64,000 nt of DNA, taken from Apis mellifera (taxonomy: Eukaryota > Arthropoda > Insecta > Hymenoptera > Apidae). Positions 24,142-36,416 of the stretch are shown here, piece after piece. A program made the translations under genes and the position numbers. Below the pieces are notes generated by a model, which was given only the letters and a program-made list of their open reading frames with translations, was not told the DNA's origin and did not search any database. Position 1 is the first letter of the stretch, and each line of letters starts with the position of its first letter. Location: the NCBI RefSeq assembly GCF_003254395.2, contig NC_037639.1, positions 4,416,001-4,480,000 of the forward strand, given 5' to 3'.

Positions 24142-27100
24142 ACCACCACCCTCTTGTAAATAAAATTATTTTTGCCAACAATATAAACAAATGATTCTGC
24201 TATATTAATTTCTAAACAGTAGTAACAGTATATCATCAGTAATATCTGTTCACCAACCACACTTTATCGCAATGAACGGTGAAATATTGCGAGCAACCTG
24301 TCACCCAACGACACTCGATAAAAATATTATCTCCTATTAATCAACCATTCATCATTCTTACACTTCTTATCGAAGAAGAAAAATTTATATGGAAAAGAAA
24401 CTTATTCTTTATATATAATAATCGACGAGTTGGCACAGCAATATGTTTAATTACTATACTCGTCGAGGACATTTTGTTCGTTCTTCTGGAAAATGTAAAA
24501 TATATATGCACCTTGTTACATTCTAGTTTAATATGTATACAGATAATAAATGTACCAGTAGTAAGGAACCACTTCGTGTTGCATAGAAATAGAAATTTTC
24601 TCACAGGTGTGAGACGCGTTTAAAAATAATGAGAAGTACATAATGCCGATACTTCACACCGTGACGATGGGAAACACTTGGCGAAGGGGTTGGAAACGCA
24701 TCATCAATCCTTCTCGCTTGAAGTACGAAAATTTCCACGTCGATCGTGAAGTAAACTCCACGAAACGTGTCGTTAACGAGGATTATAAATAAAACTTTCC
24801 ACAACTGGTCCAAGTGTTAAAATACACTTGGACAGATTCAGCTCTAATCTCGAGCTAGAAGAGCAAGGTGGATTATTGAGTGAGCATTGTCCCTTAATCT
24901 GTTAACAAACGTTTCGTTATTTTTATACGATTGATTAACAACGGATCAAACTAAGATTATTTATCTTTAAATGCTAACAGATATAGATGGATTTATATTT
25001 GTAATTAATTTAAATTATCGTGAGCCAGGGGTTCAAAGATCTGTGGGGTCAAATGTGGACGAAGAAAAAATGAGAAGTTATAATTAAAATTATTCGAAAT
25101 GAATAAGATACAGTAAAAATTGTTTCAACAATTAAATTAATTATTTTTCTTAAAAAAAAACTTTCAATGATTAAATCTTTAGAATAATAACCTACTAAAA
25201 TCCACATAATCTTAAAATTGAAAAAATAATAATTATTCTTTTTAATGGATAAATATAAACGAATATCTTGATTCTTATATATATAATGTATATACCTTCC
25301 AACACACATAAATATTGATGATTTAAATATTGCATGAATAAATAAATGTAAAAATACTAATAAATACTAGAAGCAACGACAGAGGAAAGATATAATATTC
25401 TGATTTTGAAACAAATGTGATGTAACTATTGATCGAATTGAGGAAAGGAAAAAATTGATAAATTAATCTACGAATTTCGATTCGTTTTTTTGCTAATCGG
25501 AATTAATAAAATCGAATTAATCGTAGACATAAAATTTTTCCCCTTTCAAATTATCAGCCTCGTCTCATAAATCGTCGCCTTGATGACAAGTTACACACGA
25601 ATGAAAAGGAATCCGCCGTTTCGTTGCGATTATACACTCGTTGCGAAATCCATTTCCTTTGTAACCAAGTGGAAGAATTGGTACAAGTCGTGGGGCAGAA
25701 GAACGTTGCGTTGCGTGGCCTTGAGGCGACGTTGTATTTTCAGGACTCAACCTAGTTGAGTATAATTTTTGTGTTACGACGATAAATTACGACGTGACGA
25801 ACCGTCGAAATTGCAGGGAAATTTCCTCTTTAATTTCGTCGTCATCCGTATTCCATCTTCGTCCGAGCGAATAAAATTCGAAGAATTTCAACGTGCGAAA
25901 AAAAGAATCGTTTATCGAGCAGAATCAAACAAACACATTAATAAAAGAGTTAAAGTTGAACGGAATTCTTAATATCTTTTCGATCGAGGAGGACGTAGAG
26001 TTATCTTTTAACGTCTAATAAATGTCATACATAGAAAAGTTTATCGAACACGTTTATAAAACGTTATTATCAAAAGGATCTTTCTTAAGAAGAAAAAAAA
26101 AGAAGAAAAAGAAGAAGAAATGATTCGACAGCTCCGTCGATAAATATTTTCTCGTCCAATTAAATTTTCTTCTCCTTCGATTTAATACGATTTAATTCGA
26201 TTCAAGATGTACGTGAATCATCGCATACAAATATTATGCAAAAAACCGAAGATAAAATCGCAAATTCGCGCGATAACACAGAGTTTGGTTGGGGAAGTGG
26301 GGAGAGCCATCTGACGCCCGTCAAACAGATAACGTAACCTTCCAATTCTCTTCCAACCTCTCCTCGACTTCCGTTTTCCATTTTACGATGATCGCGGAAA
26401 TCGAGAAACCGGTCGTTATCAAATTAAATCGATGGACGTAATCGACTCGACTATGGAGAATAAAATATACGTGTCGCGATAAATTATTAGTCCCCAAGTC
26501 TCCATCTACCTGGCTCGTACAACGTCGTACAACATTACACTTCTCTGCTGTAGAGAAACCCGATACCCTAGCTTTCCATGCAATGACACAGTGTGCGATC
26601 CGCCAACAGTTTTATAACAGAGTCAGCATAATGAAACGACAGCGGTAGAAGAAAATACGGATGCTTTTCGATCATTTACTGCCTTTCTTGTTGTTTTTAA
26701 AATTTTTATTTTCTATCAAATGTTTTGGAATCCCATTGTTTATTCCAAAGAAGAAGAGATATCGAAGATGATGAGATCTCTCGAATATTTTGATTGATCT
26801 TTCGATTTTCTGTTTATTTTATTGATTTAACTATTTAGAAAAGATAATTAACAAAGGATCAATACTGTTAAAAATATCGATCTTTGAAGTATTTTTAGAA
26901 ACGTTTATCTCGAAATTGCTCTACGAATAGTCGTACTTACTTGCATACAAACGTTTGCCCGAACAGAATCATTTCTTACTACTGTTCCCTTTCCGGTAAT
27001 TGGATACCAATTCGATAAATTTCTGCTCGAATAACACACTCCTCGAATTCTATTTCCATAGAGGAGGAACTATCGATCGAGAAACCAATTTTCTTAATTC

Positions 27101-27280
27101 CTATTTTTATTCCTAAATAATAATTTAATGGATGAAAATAACCACCCCTTTTAAAATCATTAGTTTACAGTTCTTAGAATTCGATTCTATTGTTTTATAT
27201 CTAAAAACGAGTTTTTGACGCAATAATCGTCTCTTCTGTGACACGAAGAAGACACTTGGCCAAATGCTTGTAAATGCTTC
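24142..27280. other. Non-coding stretch with two complex islands
   Basis: No gene recognised. Islands at about 25540-26000 and 26280-26680 contain CpG-rich, high-complexity sequence. The minus-strand donor-like GTAAGT at 26936 follows a 10-codon ATG frame, too little to call an exon. Confidence 0.5.
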
Positions 27281-27629
27281 TTTTCAGAGCATTTCGTTGT
27301 GAGGTAACATTATAATTGTTCGTGCACACCAGGGGAGCGGTACGAATTTAGACGCAGCAACAATCTATAGATGAACCAAGGTCGTGCCGTTGGCTTTTTC
27401 ACACAGAGCCACTCCTCTCTCGGGCCGCCATTCTATTTCGAGGATTTTCTAAAATTTATCGTCCAGCACCGCGCGCAGTCATCATTATACCCGCTCTAAT
27501 ACACTGGCGCCATCAATTTGAAGCTGTGGCACAATGTTTGTGCTCCGTGTACATATGTGCGTATATATGTATGTTCACATTCTCGGATCGACCACGGTTG
27601 CAACATTAAACGGTGTAAATTTGTCCACT

Positions 27630-27731
27630 ATATAAGAATGTAGCGAGCAATTTGCGATCGTTTCGAACAAGTGCCAATAACAGAACTTTAATAAACGTGC
27701 GTTATACTTCATCCTACATTTCATTTTTACA
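27630..27731 (+). promoter_or_regulatory. TATA box and putative short first exon
   Basis: CTATATAAG near 27629-27637 is a good TATA box. About 30 nt downstream begins a roughly 70-nt stretch that ends in a CAG|GTAATT donor at 27731/27732. The upstream 350 nt is complex and CpG-rich, including GGCGCC at about 27504. A strong polypyrimidine acceptor lies 300 nt further on (28036), giving a plausible promoter, exon 1, intron and exon 2 unit. No usable ATG occurs in exon 1. Confidence 0.35.
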
Positions 27732-28036
27732 GGTAATTCTCCGAGAAAGGAAATTTATTTCGCTATTTGCTCGGGCGGAATTTTTTCGATGGGAAAAATC
27801 GATCGAAGATATTTATTAAGAAGAAGTGTTTTTTTGTTTGTCGTAAAAGATATGAGAAGAAAATTGAATGCTTTGATATCTTTCATCTATTTTAGCATAT
27901 ATATTATAATTAATTTTAAAGGAACAAAATTATTTAAAATATGATGAGGAAAGAAGAAATTGTTAAAATATAAAGAAATAGTGTAAATTACAAAGTTGTT
28001 AAAATTTAAACTGACTTTTTTCTTTCTCTTTTTCAG

Positions 28037-28150
28037 AGGGGGAAAAATGTTTCTTCGGCATTGCGGATAATTTTTCATCGCATGATATCAGGACGAATGC
28101 CAGAATTTTCACATTCGTTAAAAAAGAACTGCAATGCCGGTGAAACGTTG
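28037..28150 (+). ncRNA. Candidate structured RNA exon (nested stems)
   Basis: Directly after a long pyrimidine tract ending in CAG (28034-28036), this segment has two nested perfect stems. The outer pairs CGGCATTGC (28056-28064) with GCAATGCCG (28131-28139). The inner pairs ACGAATG (28093-28099) with CATTCGT (28112-28118). One frame is open for about 35 codons from the acceptor to a TGA near 28140 but has no early ATG, so a terminal coding exon cannot be excluded. With the upstream TATA box and donor it may be exon 2 of a small non-coding gene. Confidence 0.3.
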
Positions 28151-29653
28151 AAAAACTTCTAAACGTTCTTCTTTGGACACGACGAAAGATCTCAGAATTA
28201 ACTTGTGATCGTCAATTTTAAATCAAGATTAATTGGATAAATTATCCTCGCTTTGAGAACCACTGGTTTAGTTTCCACTGTATCCTGTTGTTCAATCATA
28301 ATCCCAGTATAGAAAAGTCATGATTTAGCATCCGGTATCAATGACAACCGCAAATGTTGTTACGATATTATCATTCATAAATCGCACGAATGGGATATTC
28401 GTAAGCAATTGTAATTGTATTCCAATCAATTCAATTTCAACTTATTTTCAGGACAACATCATCTCTGATAAAAATTGAAAGAAGAAATTTATAAGTAAAT
28501 TCGAAAGTAAATCGATCTTTTTCGAGCAGATCAAGTATATTCAAAATTTAAACATTTGTTGCAATTGCGTTGTATCTTGAATAAAAATTAAAAAAAAAAA
28601 AAAGGAATTAGATTGTTATTAATAATAAATTGGAAATATATTTGTAAATATTTATCATAATCGATTTGCAATTTCATTCGAATATTTCCATATATTCTTT
28701 TTTTGTTAACAATGAAAACTTAAAAATTAAAAAAAAAAAAATTTAGACGATCGATTCCTTTCAAATGTAGAAAAAGGAAAAAATTAGAAATGTGTACGGT
28801 CAATTTAAAGTTAACGATAACTATAATTACTGAAAATAACGACATTACGTATATTATGTAACACAACAATGCATTTGTTCGTCTTTTATGTGTAATTCTT
28901 AAGAGAATTGAACAGAAGGAAACATATGCGCGATGAAACATAACGACTTAAACGAATTGCTTATGAATATTGGCACGATAATTTCCCTGTTTTCTTAATT
29001 TTGTTTTCAAATTTTATATTTTGATCATATAAGTTAAAAAATGTGTAAAAAATATCAAATTTATATAAAAATATTTCCTTTAAAATATTATATATAAAAT
29101 GATTCAAAATTAATAAGAAAAATATTATTCAAATAATAATGAAAAAAAAAGGAAAAATTATAATTTGCAAATAGCTCTTTCTCTATCATAAAATATTATA
29201 TATATATTTTAGATATTAATATGTAATCAAATCAAGTTCAAATATCGTACACGCTTCTCTATTCTCTATTCTGAGAAAATAAAAAGTTCACGATATTAAG
29301 GAAAAAAGAAAAAAAGAAAGAAAAAGAGCAAAGAGAAAGAGTATAAAGTTACGTTTGGACGAAAACGAAAATGTGAATGAATTTTTTTTCGTGTAAATTA
29401 GTTTTATTTCACAAACATATATTCATTTTTCTCTCACGCAGAAACGCATCCGCCATTATTTACAAAAGAAATAGCACGCTATGTGCATGATGATAATTTT
29501 TTTCCCCCCTCTTTTCTTTCTCCTTTTCCCTTTTTTCCATGCATGAACACGGAATGGAATAGAAAAAAAATTTTCATGCGCCATCGACGAATCAAAGGAG
29601 GGAAGAGAAGAAAAAATAAATAAATAAAAAGAAAATGAGAAAACGTTAACGAA

Positions 29654-29656
<3 letters not shown>

Positions 29657-29696
<40 letters not shown>
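29657..29696. repeat. (AG)20 microsatellite
   Basis: 40 nt of perfect AG repeat, the longest pure dinucleotide run in the window. Likely length-polymorphic. Confidence 0.97.
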
Positions 29697-29699
<3 letters not shown>

Positions 29700-32600
29700 C
29701 GAGAAGAGGAACGCATGCAGCAATCAAGATTTGTCTTGAGAGAAATTAATAAAACATAACGATATTTAAATTATACAATCTTTACACAATAAGATTTATT
29801 TTTTTTTTTTTAAATTAATATTTACAAAAAATGAGATTAGTTGTTATATTCATCAATGAGTGCTAAGATAAAATAATAATACAAGTCCGTTTCTCGACCG
29901 TATCTAACATCATACATCGTATTTATAGGAATCGTAAGTTGGCTACAATTTTACAAACATAAATGATCACAAGGCGAGGAAAAGGTATTCCTCGTTTTTT
30001 CTTTCTTTTTTTTTCTTCTTTTTTTCTTTTTTTTTTTTTACAATACTCCTGATGCAAAATAGCGATGATATCGATTTTCTTCCCCTTGACCCACCCTCCC
30101 TTTCACTCTCCCCCCCTCCCTTTCCCCCTCGTTTCTTCCTCCTCGCTTCTTCTCTTCCTTTCAATTCAAACATATTTTTATATTCACAAGAGGATCGTAT
30201 ATCCCCTATCGTATATCCCTTATTACACATGATTACAGATAAATTACTTCACTCACGTACGTACTTATTAACTTTGGTGCAACAATTCAATCAACGAACA
30301 AATTAATTTATTCATCATTTCTTTTTTTTTCCCTTTCTATATATCCTTATATAATAATAATAATAATAATCGTGGCTTCTCTCGACGCATAATATACGTA
30401 TGCATGTATATATATATAACAATCGTATTTCATCCGTTTACGGATAGAAATCTTGCCACGACGATCAATCGATCACGCGGAGGAGAAGGAGGAATCGCGA
30501 CCACGTTTCTGTCTTAATTTCGAATCAGCCGCGAATCGAATTATTATTATTTTTCAGCCTACTTATTATTATTATAAGAAAAGGTACGTGGAGGATTTGA
30601 TTGGTGCACGATCCGCGGTAAACGGAGATCCAATCAACGACACGAAACTTCTTTCGAAAGCTTCTCGGCGGGAAATTTGAAAAACGTTCGAAATCTCGAC
30701 ACGGTGATTATCTGAATTTCCACTGGTCGGACAGCAACTACTCGAGTATCGCCGTCTAATCCTACGTAATACCCTAATAGCAGCCCTAATGCGAGGAAGG
30801 AGGGGGGAGGAGGAGGATAACTCGGGTGGCCGATCTCGAAACTGTCGCGTCCGATCTCGGCTGGCGTTTCGAGATCGCGACAAAAGGTGGCGAAAATTCC
30901 CTCTCTCAAGCGACAGCTTCGAGATCGCCGATCGTCCAAGCGTTTCGACTTTGGAACGTCGATCGATCGGACACGCGTTTGTCGTTTGTTTGCTCGCTCC
31001 ACCATTTTCGACAATCGACGCAAAGGGAAATTACCGATTTCCTCTATATCACACGCACGGCCTCGGATCGGCGTATGATAAATCGATACACGAGGAAACT
31101 ATGAATCACCTTCCTCTGGGAAAATAATGTAACGAATTTATCGAAATTGTCGTGAATTTGAATTTTCTCTGAATTTTTTTTCCCTGGACGAGGCGGGTGA
31201 ACGACATTCTCTCTCTTATACACGCTCCGTGGCTAACGGAAAAATCAATACAAGCGTGGCTATCTGCGGTTTCAACGCGGATCTCGCGATTTCGTTTAAC
31301 TACTACATTGTTGGATTTCCAGCCAGTGTCCTCGATGAATCAACGAGGAGAGAGGGGAATTTTTTTTTTGCTGATATTTTATCGTACGATTTCGTTGCTT
31401 GCAATAAAATATCAAAGGAAATCCGCGTCAGCAACGAGAGAGGAATTGAAATCGTTACGTTTTTCTTGGTAGAATATATATATATATATATCGTTGATCA
31501 AAAGTTTCGAATCAATTTTATAGATTTCTTTTCTTTTTTCGAAATTAGAATAATAAGAATAAAAGTAAATAATGATTCTGAAACTTCTGATCATTAGCGC
31601 GACCTTCTAAAAAAACTAAAATAAAACTTCCTCCAATTATATTTTTTTTAGTGTAAAAAAAAAGAAAAACGTGTTAGCAGGCACCGAAAAGTTTCTCGTT
31701 GTTGCTTCAGCGAGGACACAATGGCTTAAGGCTACATGGCTCGCTTTCCCCGTCTCTTGCTCTCTTGCATTTCCGCTTCTCTCTCACTTCTCCACACGTT
31801 CCAACCAATCTCGAAAGATAGCAGAAACGACGAAGAGAGCGAATTTTCGTGTCGGAACAAACACGCATCCTCCATCGAACGGTGAAGTAGTGAAAGAAAA
31901 ATCCTTGATGTGCCAACGACCCGATATTTCATCGCGTCGCAGCATGCATAAGCCTACACTGTATATCACAACTCCCTGTTGAACGCTTCTCCAATTCTTT
32001 CTGGATTATTCTTTCCAACTACCGTATATGTCCCCGTGTGCATGCATGTATCTCTGATGACGAGACATATATATATGTACGTGTAAGTTGGAAAGGGTCC
32101 AGTGTGCAAGCGAGTAAAACGCTCGATACGTGTACAACGATACAATCAGATGATGTTCCAGATACCCGATCCGAGCTAATTAATTTTCGTCGAACGTTTC
32201 CAATTAATTTTCACGGGAAACAGTTAATTAACGAGGGCTGTATAATCGAACGTTCGCAGGATTCGAGGACACGACCCTGAAATTCTCGAAGAACGACGAT
32301 CCCTCGAACATTTGATAACGAGAGATTTTAAACGGCCGAGATATTTTCGCGTAAAAAGGGATATCCTTTCAAAAATATTTATTCCTCTATCTTCGTTCAT
32401 TTTTGGTAGAAGAAAAATATAAAATTGTTTAAAATAATTGTTTCTTTCTTTTTTATTATTATTATTTCACGTTATATGAATAACGATGGAAGACTGGACA
32501 TAAAGAAAATTGGATGTATTAAAATTCTTAAAAATTTATTAACAAAATGTATCAAAATTTGCTTTGTACATTATCAGATTAAGAAAAGAAAATTGTGTGT

Positions 32601-32759
32601 TGTATCATGGAAGGATGGAAATCTGCGCGATACAATTTATCATGACATTTACGGTTCTTTTTTATGCCCAGTCGTATTTCGAATATACACGTATAACCCG
32701 TTTAATGGTGCGACCAATTTAAAATAACCTGTATGAATTTTACAAATTTAAATTCGATA

Positions 32760-32763
<4 letters not shown>

Positions 32764-32790
<27 letters not shown>
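32764..32790. repeat. AT dinucleotide microsatellite
   Basis: 27 nt of uninterrupted AT. Confidence 0.95.
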
Positions 32791-32794
<4 letters not shown>

Positions 32795-33750
32795 AGAATC
32801 AGATATAAAATAAAATTCAAGGGAAATCGATGTTAAAATTATTTACCATTAAAAGGGTTGAATATTCTCTCTGCACGTATTAACAGAGATCTACAAAATT
32901 GCTTTCAGTTTCGAAGGAACCGAGTAGGTTGAATCGGTAAAAGCAAAGATAGATTAATCGAGCGGCTAACCATTCTTGAAAGGATATCTTTTCAACGGCC
33001 ATCTACATAATCTAACTGCCTGTATTCTATAAAACTCTTCTCATCGCGTTGGATAACACAGAAATTGCTAAAGAGACTTTATCTTCTCTGTTACGTCATC
33101 GTGTTTGTTAACGATCGAGAAGTGAATCCGGTGCACGTTTTATCGATGGCGAGAAATAACCAGATATAACAGATGATTATAGAACAGTGGCAGAAGCTAT
33201 CCGTCATGAATCTTCCATTCTCCACACGCACTTCATTCTTCATTCACATATTATATTTTTCTAATAAAGACTCGTTACTTTGACCGGCAAAACACGCACG
33301 ATATACAATAGTGTCCACTTTAATCCTCACAGTTCAGAAATGAGATGAAGGAAAAAGGATTTTAATATAATTGTACTCGACTCGGGGATCGAGATATTAA
33401 ATCGTTCGTTTGAAAATGGGCGCCAAAAAAGTGTGGATGCTAAAGAGGGCACTAGTGTAGTAGTATCATCGCTCGCATCATCGATCTTTAAAATTCGATT
33501 GTCTATGACACTCGACAATATATATATACCTTCACTCGTACCTAATTATCTCGTTATCACGAATAAATACCTCGAAGAGATATAAATTTGGTACGTGATC
33601 AAGTTCTCGTGGAATAAATAATATTTCTCTCTTGGTTACTTATCGAGCAACTTTTCAAAAGTAGTCTTTTGGAAATTGTCGTAAAATTTTTTTAAGATTT
33701 TTTAAAATTTCAATCTCGTTGATAATAATAACAATAAGTAATTATTAATA

Positions 33751-34036
33751 GAGTAGAACCTCGATCAATCAATTATTTTATAAGTTTATATTGGAATCAT
33801 CCTGAAAGTTTCCATAATTTTTATTATATATTATTAAATATATTTTATAATCATTTCTTTTATTCGTCTTTCCTACATTTCTTCGATCGATCAGTCAACC
33901 AATTATTATAAAAAACTATTTCAAATAAAAATATTAACTTCTAATGAAAATAGTTATGAAAACTTTCAGGATGATCCAATAACTTTTCCCTAGATTTCGA
34001 TTATCCGGGAATGTTGGATTAAATCGAGGTCCAAAC
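33751..34036. mobile_element. Pogo/Tigger-like MITE (non-autonomous)
   Basis: The 286-bp element is bounded by TA on both sides (33749-33750 and 34037-34038). The left end reads GAGTAGAACCTCGAT and the reverse complement of the right end reads GTTTGGACCTCGATT. Subterminal inverted repeats pair ATCATCCTGAAAGTTT on the left with its complement on the right. TIRs containing ACCTCGATTATCCG-type sequence and a TA duplication are characteristic of the pogo/Tigger group. There is no transposase frame. The arms have diverged, so this is an old copy. Confidence 0.7.
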
Positions 34037-35382
34037 TATTTCTTCTCGAAACAATTTGTGATACAATTGGAAATATTATTATTTCTAATTATAATTCAAA
34101 GATTTCTTTTCTACCGTCTGTTGGTTAATTAACATTTTCAACAATTCGAAAGATCTTGGACGGTGTAAATCCCCCTCCGAGGTATTATACATAATTCCCT
34201 ATTTAAATAACGCATTACATCTATTCGAGGTTCACAAGGTTCATTCGCTTCAATCCTTAATATCCCATCAAGACTAGAAATAGGAGCAATATAACAAAAA
34301 AATCTTCTTTCATTTTTTTAGTGTTACGTACGCTTATTTAATGAATTATATTTTCATATATATATATATATATATGTATATGTGTATTACATGTACAAGA
34401 GCATAAAAAAGTAAATTGGATGTGTGGAAGGACTGTCCCTGCCCTGACACCTGAGATTCTCCGCTCACTGATAATGAGATTTTTGTTACAAACAACAGCT
34501 CGTATGCCACTGATACCAAAAAGGTAAAAGATTATAATTACATTCTATGAATTTTTCTATCTTTTTACAGTGATATATATGATTGCAATAGTACCCGCTT
34601 TATCGTCTCCTTTTTTTTCAAAAAAACCACGTACGGATGTATTTATCCGAAGAAGATTTCTAAAAATTTGATTGAAGAGAGGAAAGAAAGATAGAGAGAA
34701 TAATAATGGATTCGAATATTCAATGGATTCTCAATAATTAATAGGCAAGCTCTAAAGTGAGTACTATTGAATAACTCGATAAAATTAAGATATGTTAATG
34801 TAAGAACCCCCTAAAGCTAAGTAAGAATGAGAATGTCGAGATGAAGAGAAAATGAATTCATCTATTGAGAAATATTATTATTAAACCGAAAGCATCTATC
34901 AAGATCATCGTTTTTTCAAATAAAGATCTGAGGAAAATCCAGATGAAAAGTCAACAATGATTGGTTTCGACAGCCTTAAAATTACATTCATATTATAAGA
35001 TTCTTCTTGGGAACGAGACATTACATTTCTACAAGATTTTCAATTAAATTTAATAATTAAAAAGAAAAGAAGAATTAATTACTAAGAAAATTGAATCTAA
35101 TATATATGAACTCAAGCAATTCTTTCTTATTGTGATGCAAAGATAGATGTATCTTTAAATTTAGGATCTAATAAATAAGTTTTTCAATAGAGCTCAAATT
35201 AGAAAATCACATTTATAACATAATCTGTTATATAATTTTTACAAGTCTTTCATGAATATAACCAATCGAGAAGCTTCAAAATTTATGCCATAAGAATTAA
35301 TCAATCTTTGCCTCAAGAAAATTTTATTATCTTAATTATTAATTATCCTGAATTTTTCTTGTCTTGTCTCGTTTGATCCAAA

Positions 35383-35406
35383 AATAATAATAATAATAAT
35401 AATAAT
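35383..35406. repeat. AAT trinucleotide microsatellite
   Basis: Uninterrupted AATAAT run of about 24 nt. Confidence 0.9.
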
Positions 35407-36391
35407 CATTTTACATGCCTGCACTAATTATAAACGCCAAAATTGGAATCAATAAAAAAAGAAAAAATGTACAAAGGAAATCGAGCATCTCGGGGTTAAT
35501 CAAAGTCCTTCTCCTAAATTAAAACACCTTGACCTCATAAACGAGATCTCCATCAGATTTCTCCCACCGTCTGAAAGAAAAACTCTGATCAAACCAAGAG
35601 GAAAACTATATCAGAATTTAGAATAATAAATCGAGTCCTTAACTTAAACAATTATCGTTTTTTTTTTCTTTTTAAAATTAAATTGATTGACACGTGAAAA
35701 AAAATATTCCGTTGAAACAGAAAATTGCACGAACGTTTTGAATTCGTAGTACGAATTTCAATGTGATTCATAAATACGTGAGCCATGGTGTGAAGTACAG
35801 CTTTCGAGATGGGTCTCGATGAATCATTTTCATTTGCATTGAGCAACATGTCCTCGAAACATTTAAGTACATCGAACTAACAGCCATGTGCGGGAATATG
35901 ATTACCAGACATTAATGATTTCGTTCGTTAACCTATTACAAAGTTTCCAATCGAACAACCTTCGATCCATTTTAATACGTGAGAAAGCTCGTGTAACGAA
36001 ATTCATTGCTCGAATCATTGAACCGTCGAAAACTTGAGTCATTTTTCACATTGAACCATGGATGTATATTTATATATGCAGGATTATCCTTGGACACATT
36101 TTAACCCCTTAATTACAATGCTTCGTTAGAAGAATATAATAAAGACACGTGGTATTATAATTAATTAATTATTTTCTATGGATTCGAAAATTACGATATT
36201 TCTAGATTGCAGATTTTTAGTGAGGCTAAAATAAATTTGTATGTTCAATTAATATAGAAAATATAATATTTGCAAGATATCAGTAATTTCATTATTATAT
36301 GTATAAATTTATTTACATAAAATTTGTGCTACGATACCGTATAAAAAAATTTCTCGTGTTTGACAAATTTTCTACAAAATTGAGAAGAAAA

Positions 36392-36416
36392 ATATATATA
36401 TATATATATATATATA
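36392..36416. repeat. AT dinucleotide microsatellite
   Basis: 25 nt of uninterrupted AT. Confidence 0.95.

Larger units (their letters stand above)
28151..33750. other. Non-coding stretch; long pyrimidine-rich zone and CpG islands
   Basis: No protein gene recognised. 29250-30400 is full of C/T and A/G tracts and poly-T runs. 30440-31320 and 31670-32400 are CpG-rich islands where frames are open on both strands simultaneously (up to 129 codons on the minus strand, Arg/Ser-rich and without family resemblance). I treat these as compositional. They may be UTRs or regulatory islands of an unseen gene. Confidence 0.45.

Noticed and set aside
25020..25055. GGGGTTCAAA sequence resembling a tRNA B box
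   Set aside because: No A box at the right distance and no cloverleaf could be built; same for GGGTTCAAATT near 39286.
26936..26980. Minus-strand 10-codon ATG frame ending in GTAAGT
   Set aside because: Too short, weak context, no further exon found; expected by chance at this density.
30572..31127. Overlapping 92-129 codon frames on both strands
   Set aside because: Several frames open at once in a CpG island, Arg/Ser-rich, no domain or splice support; compositional.
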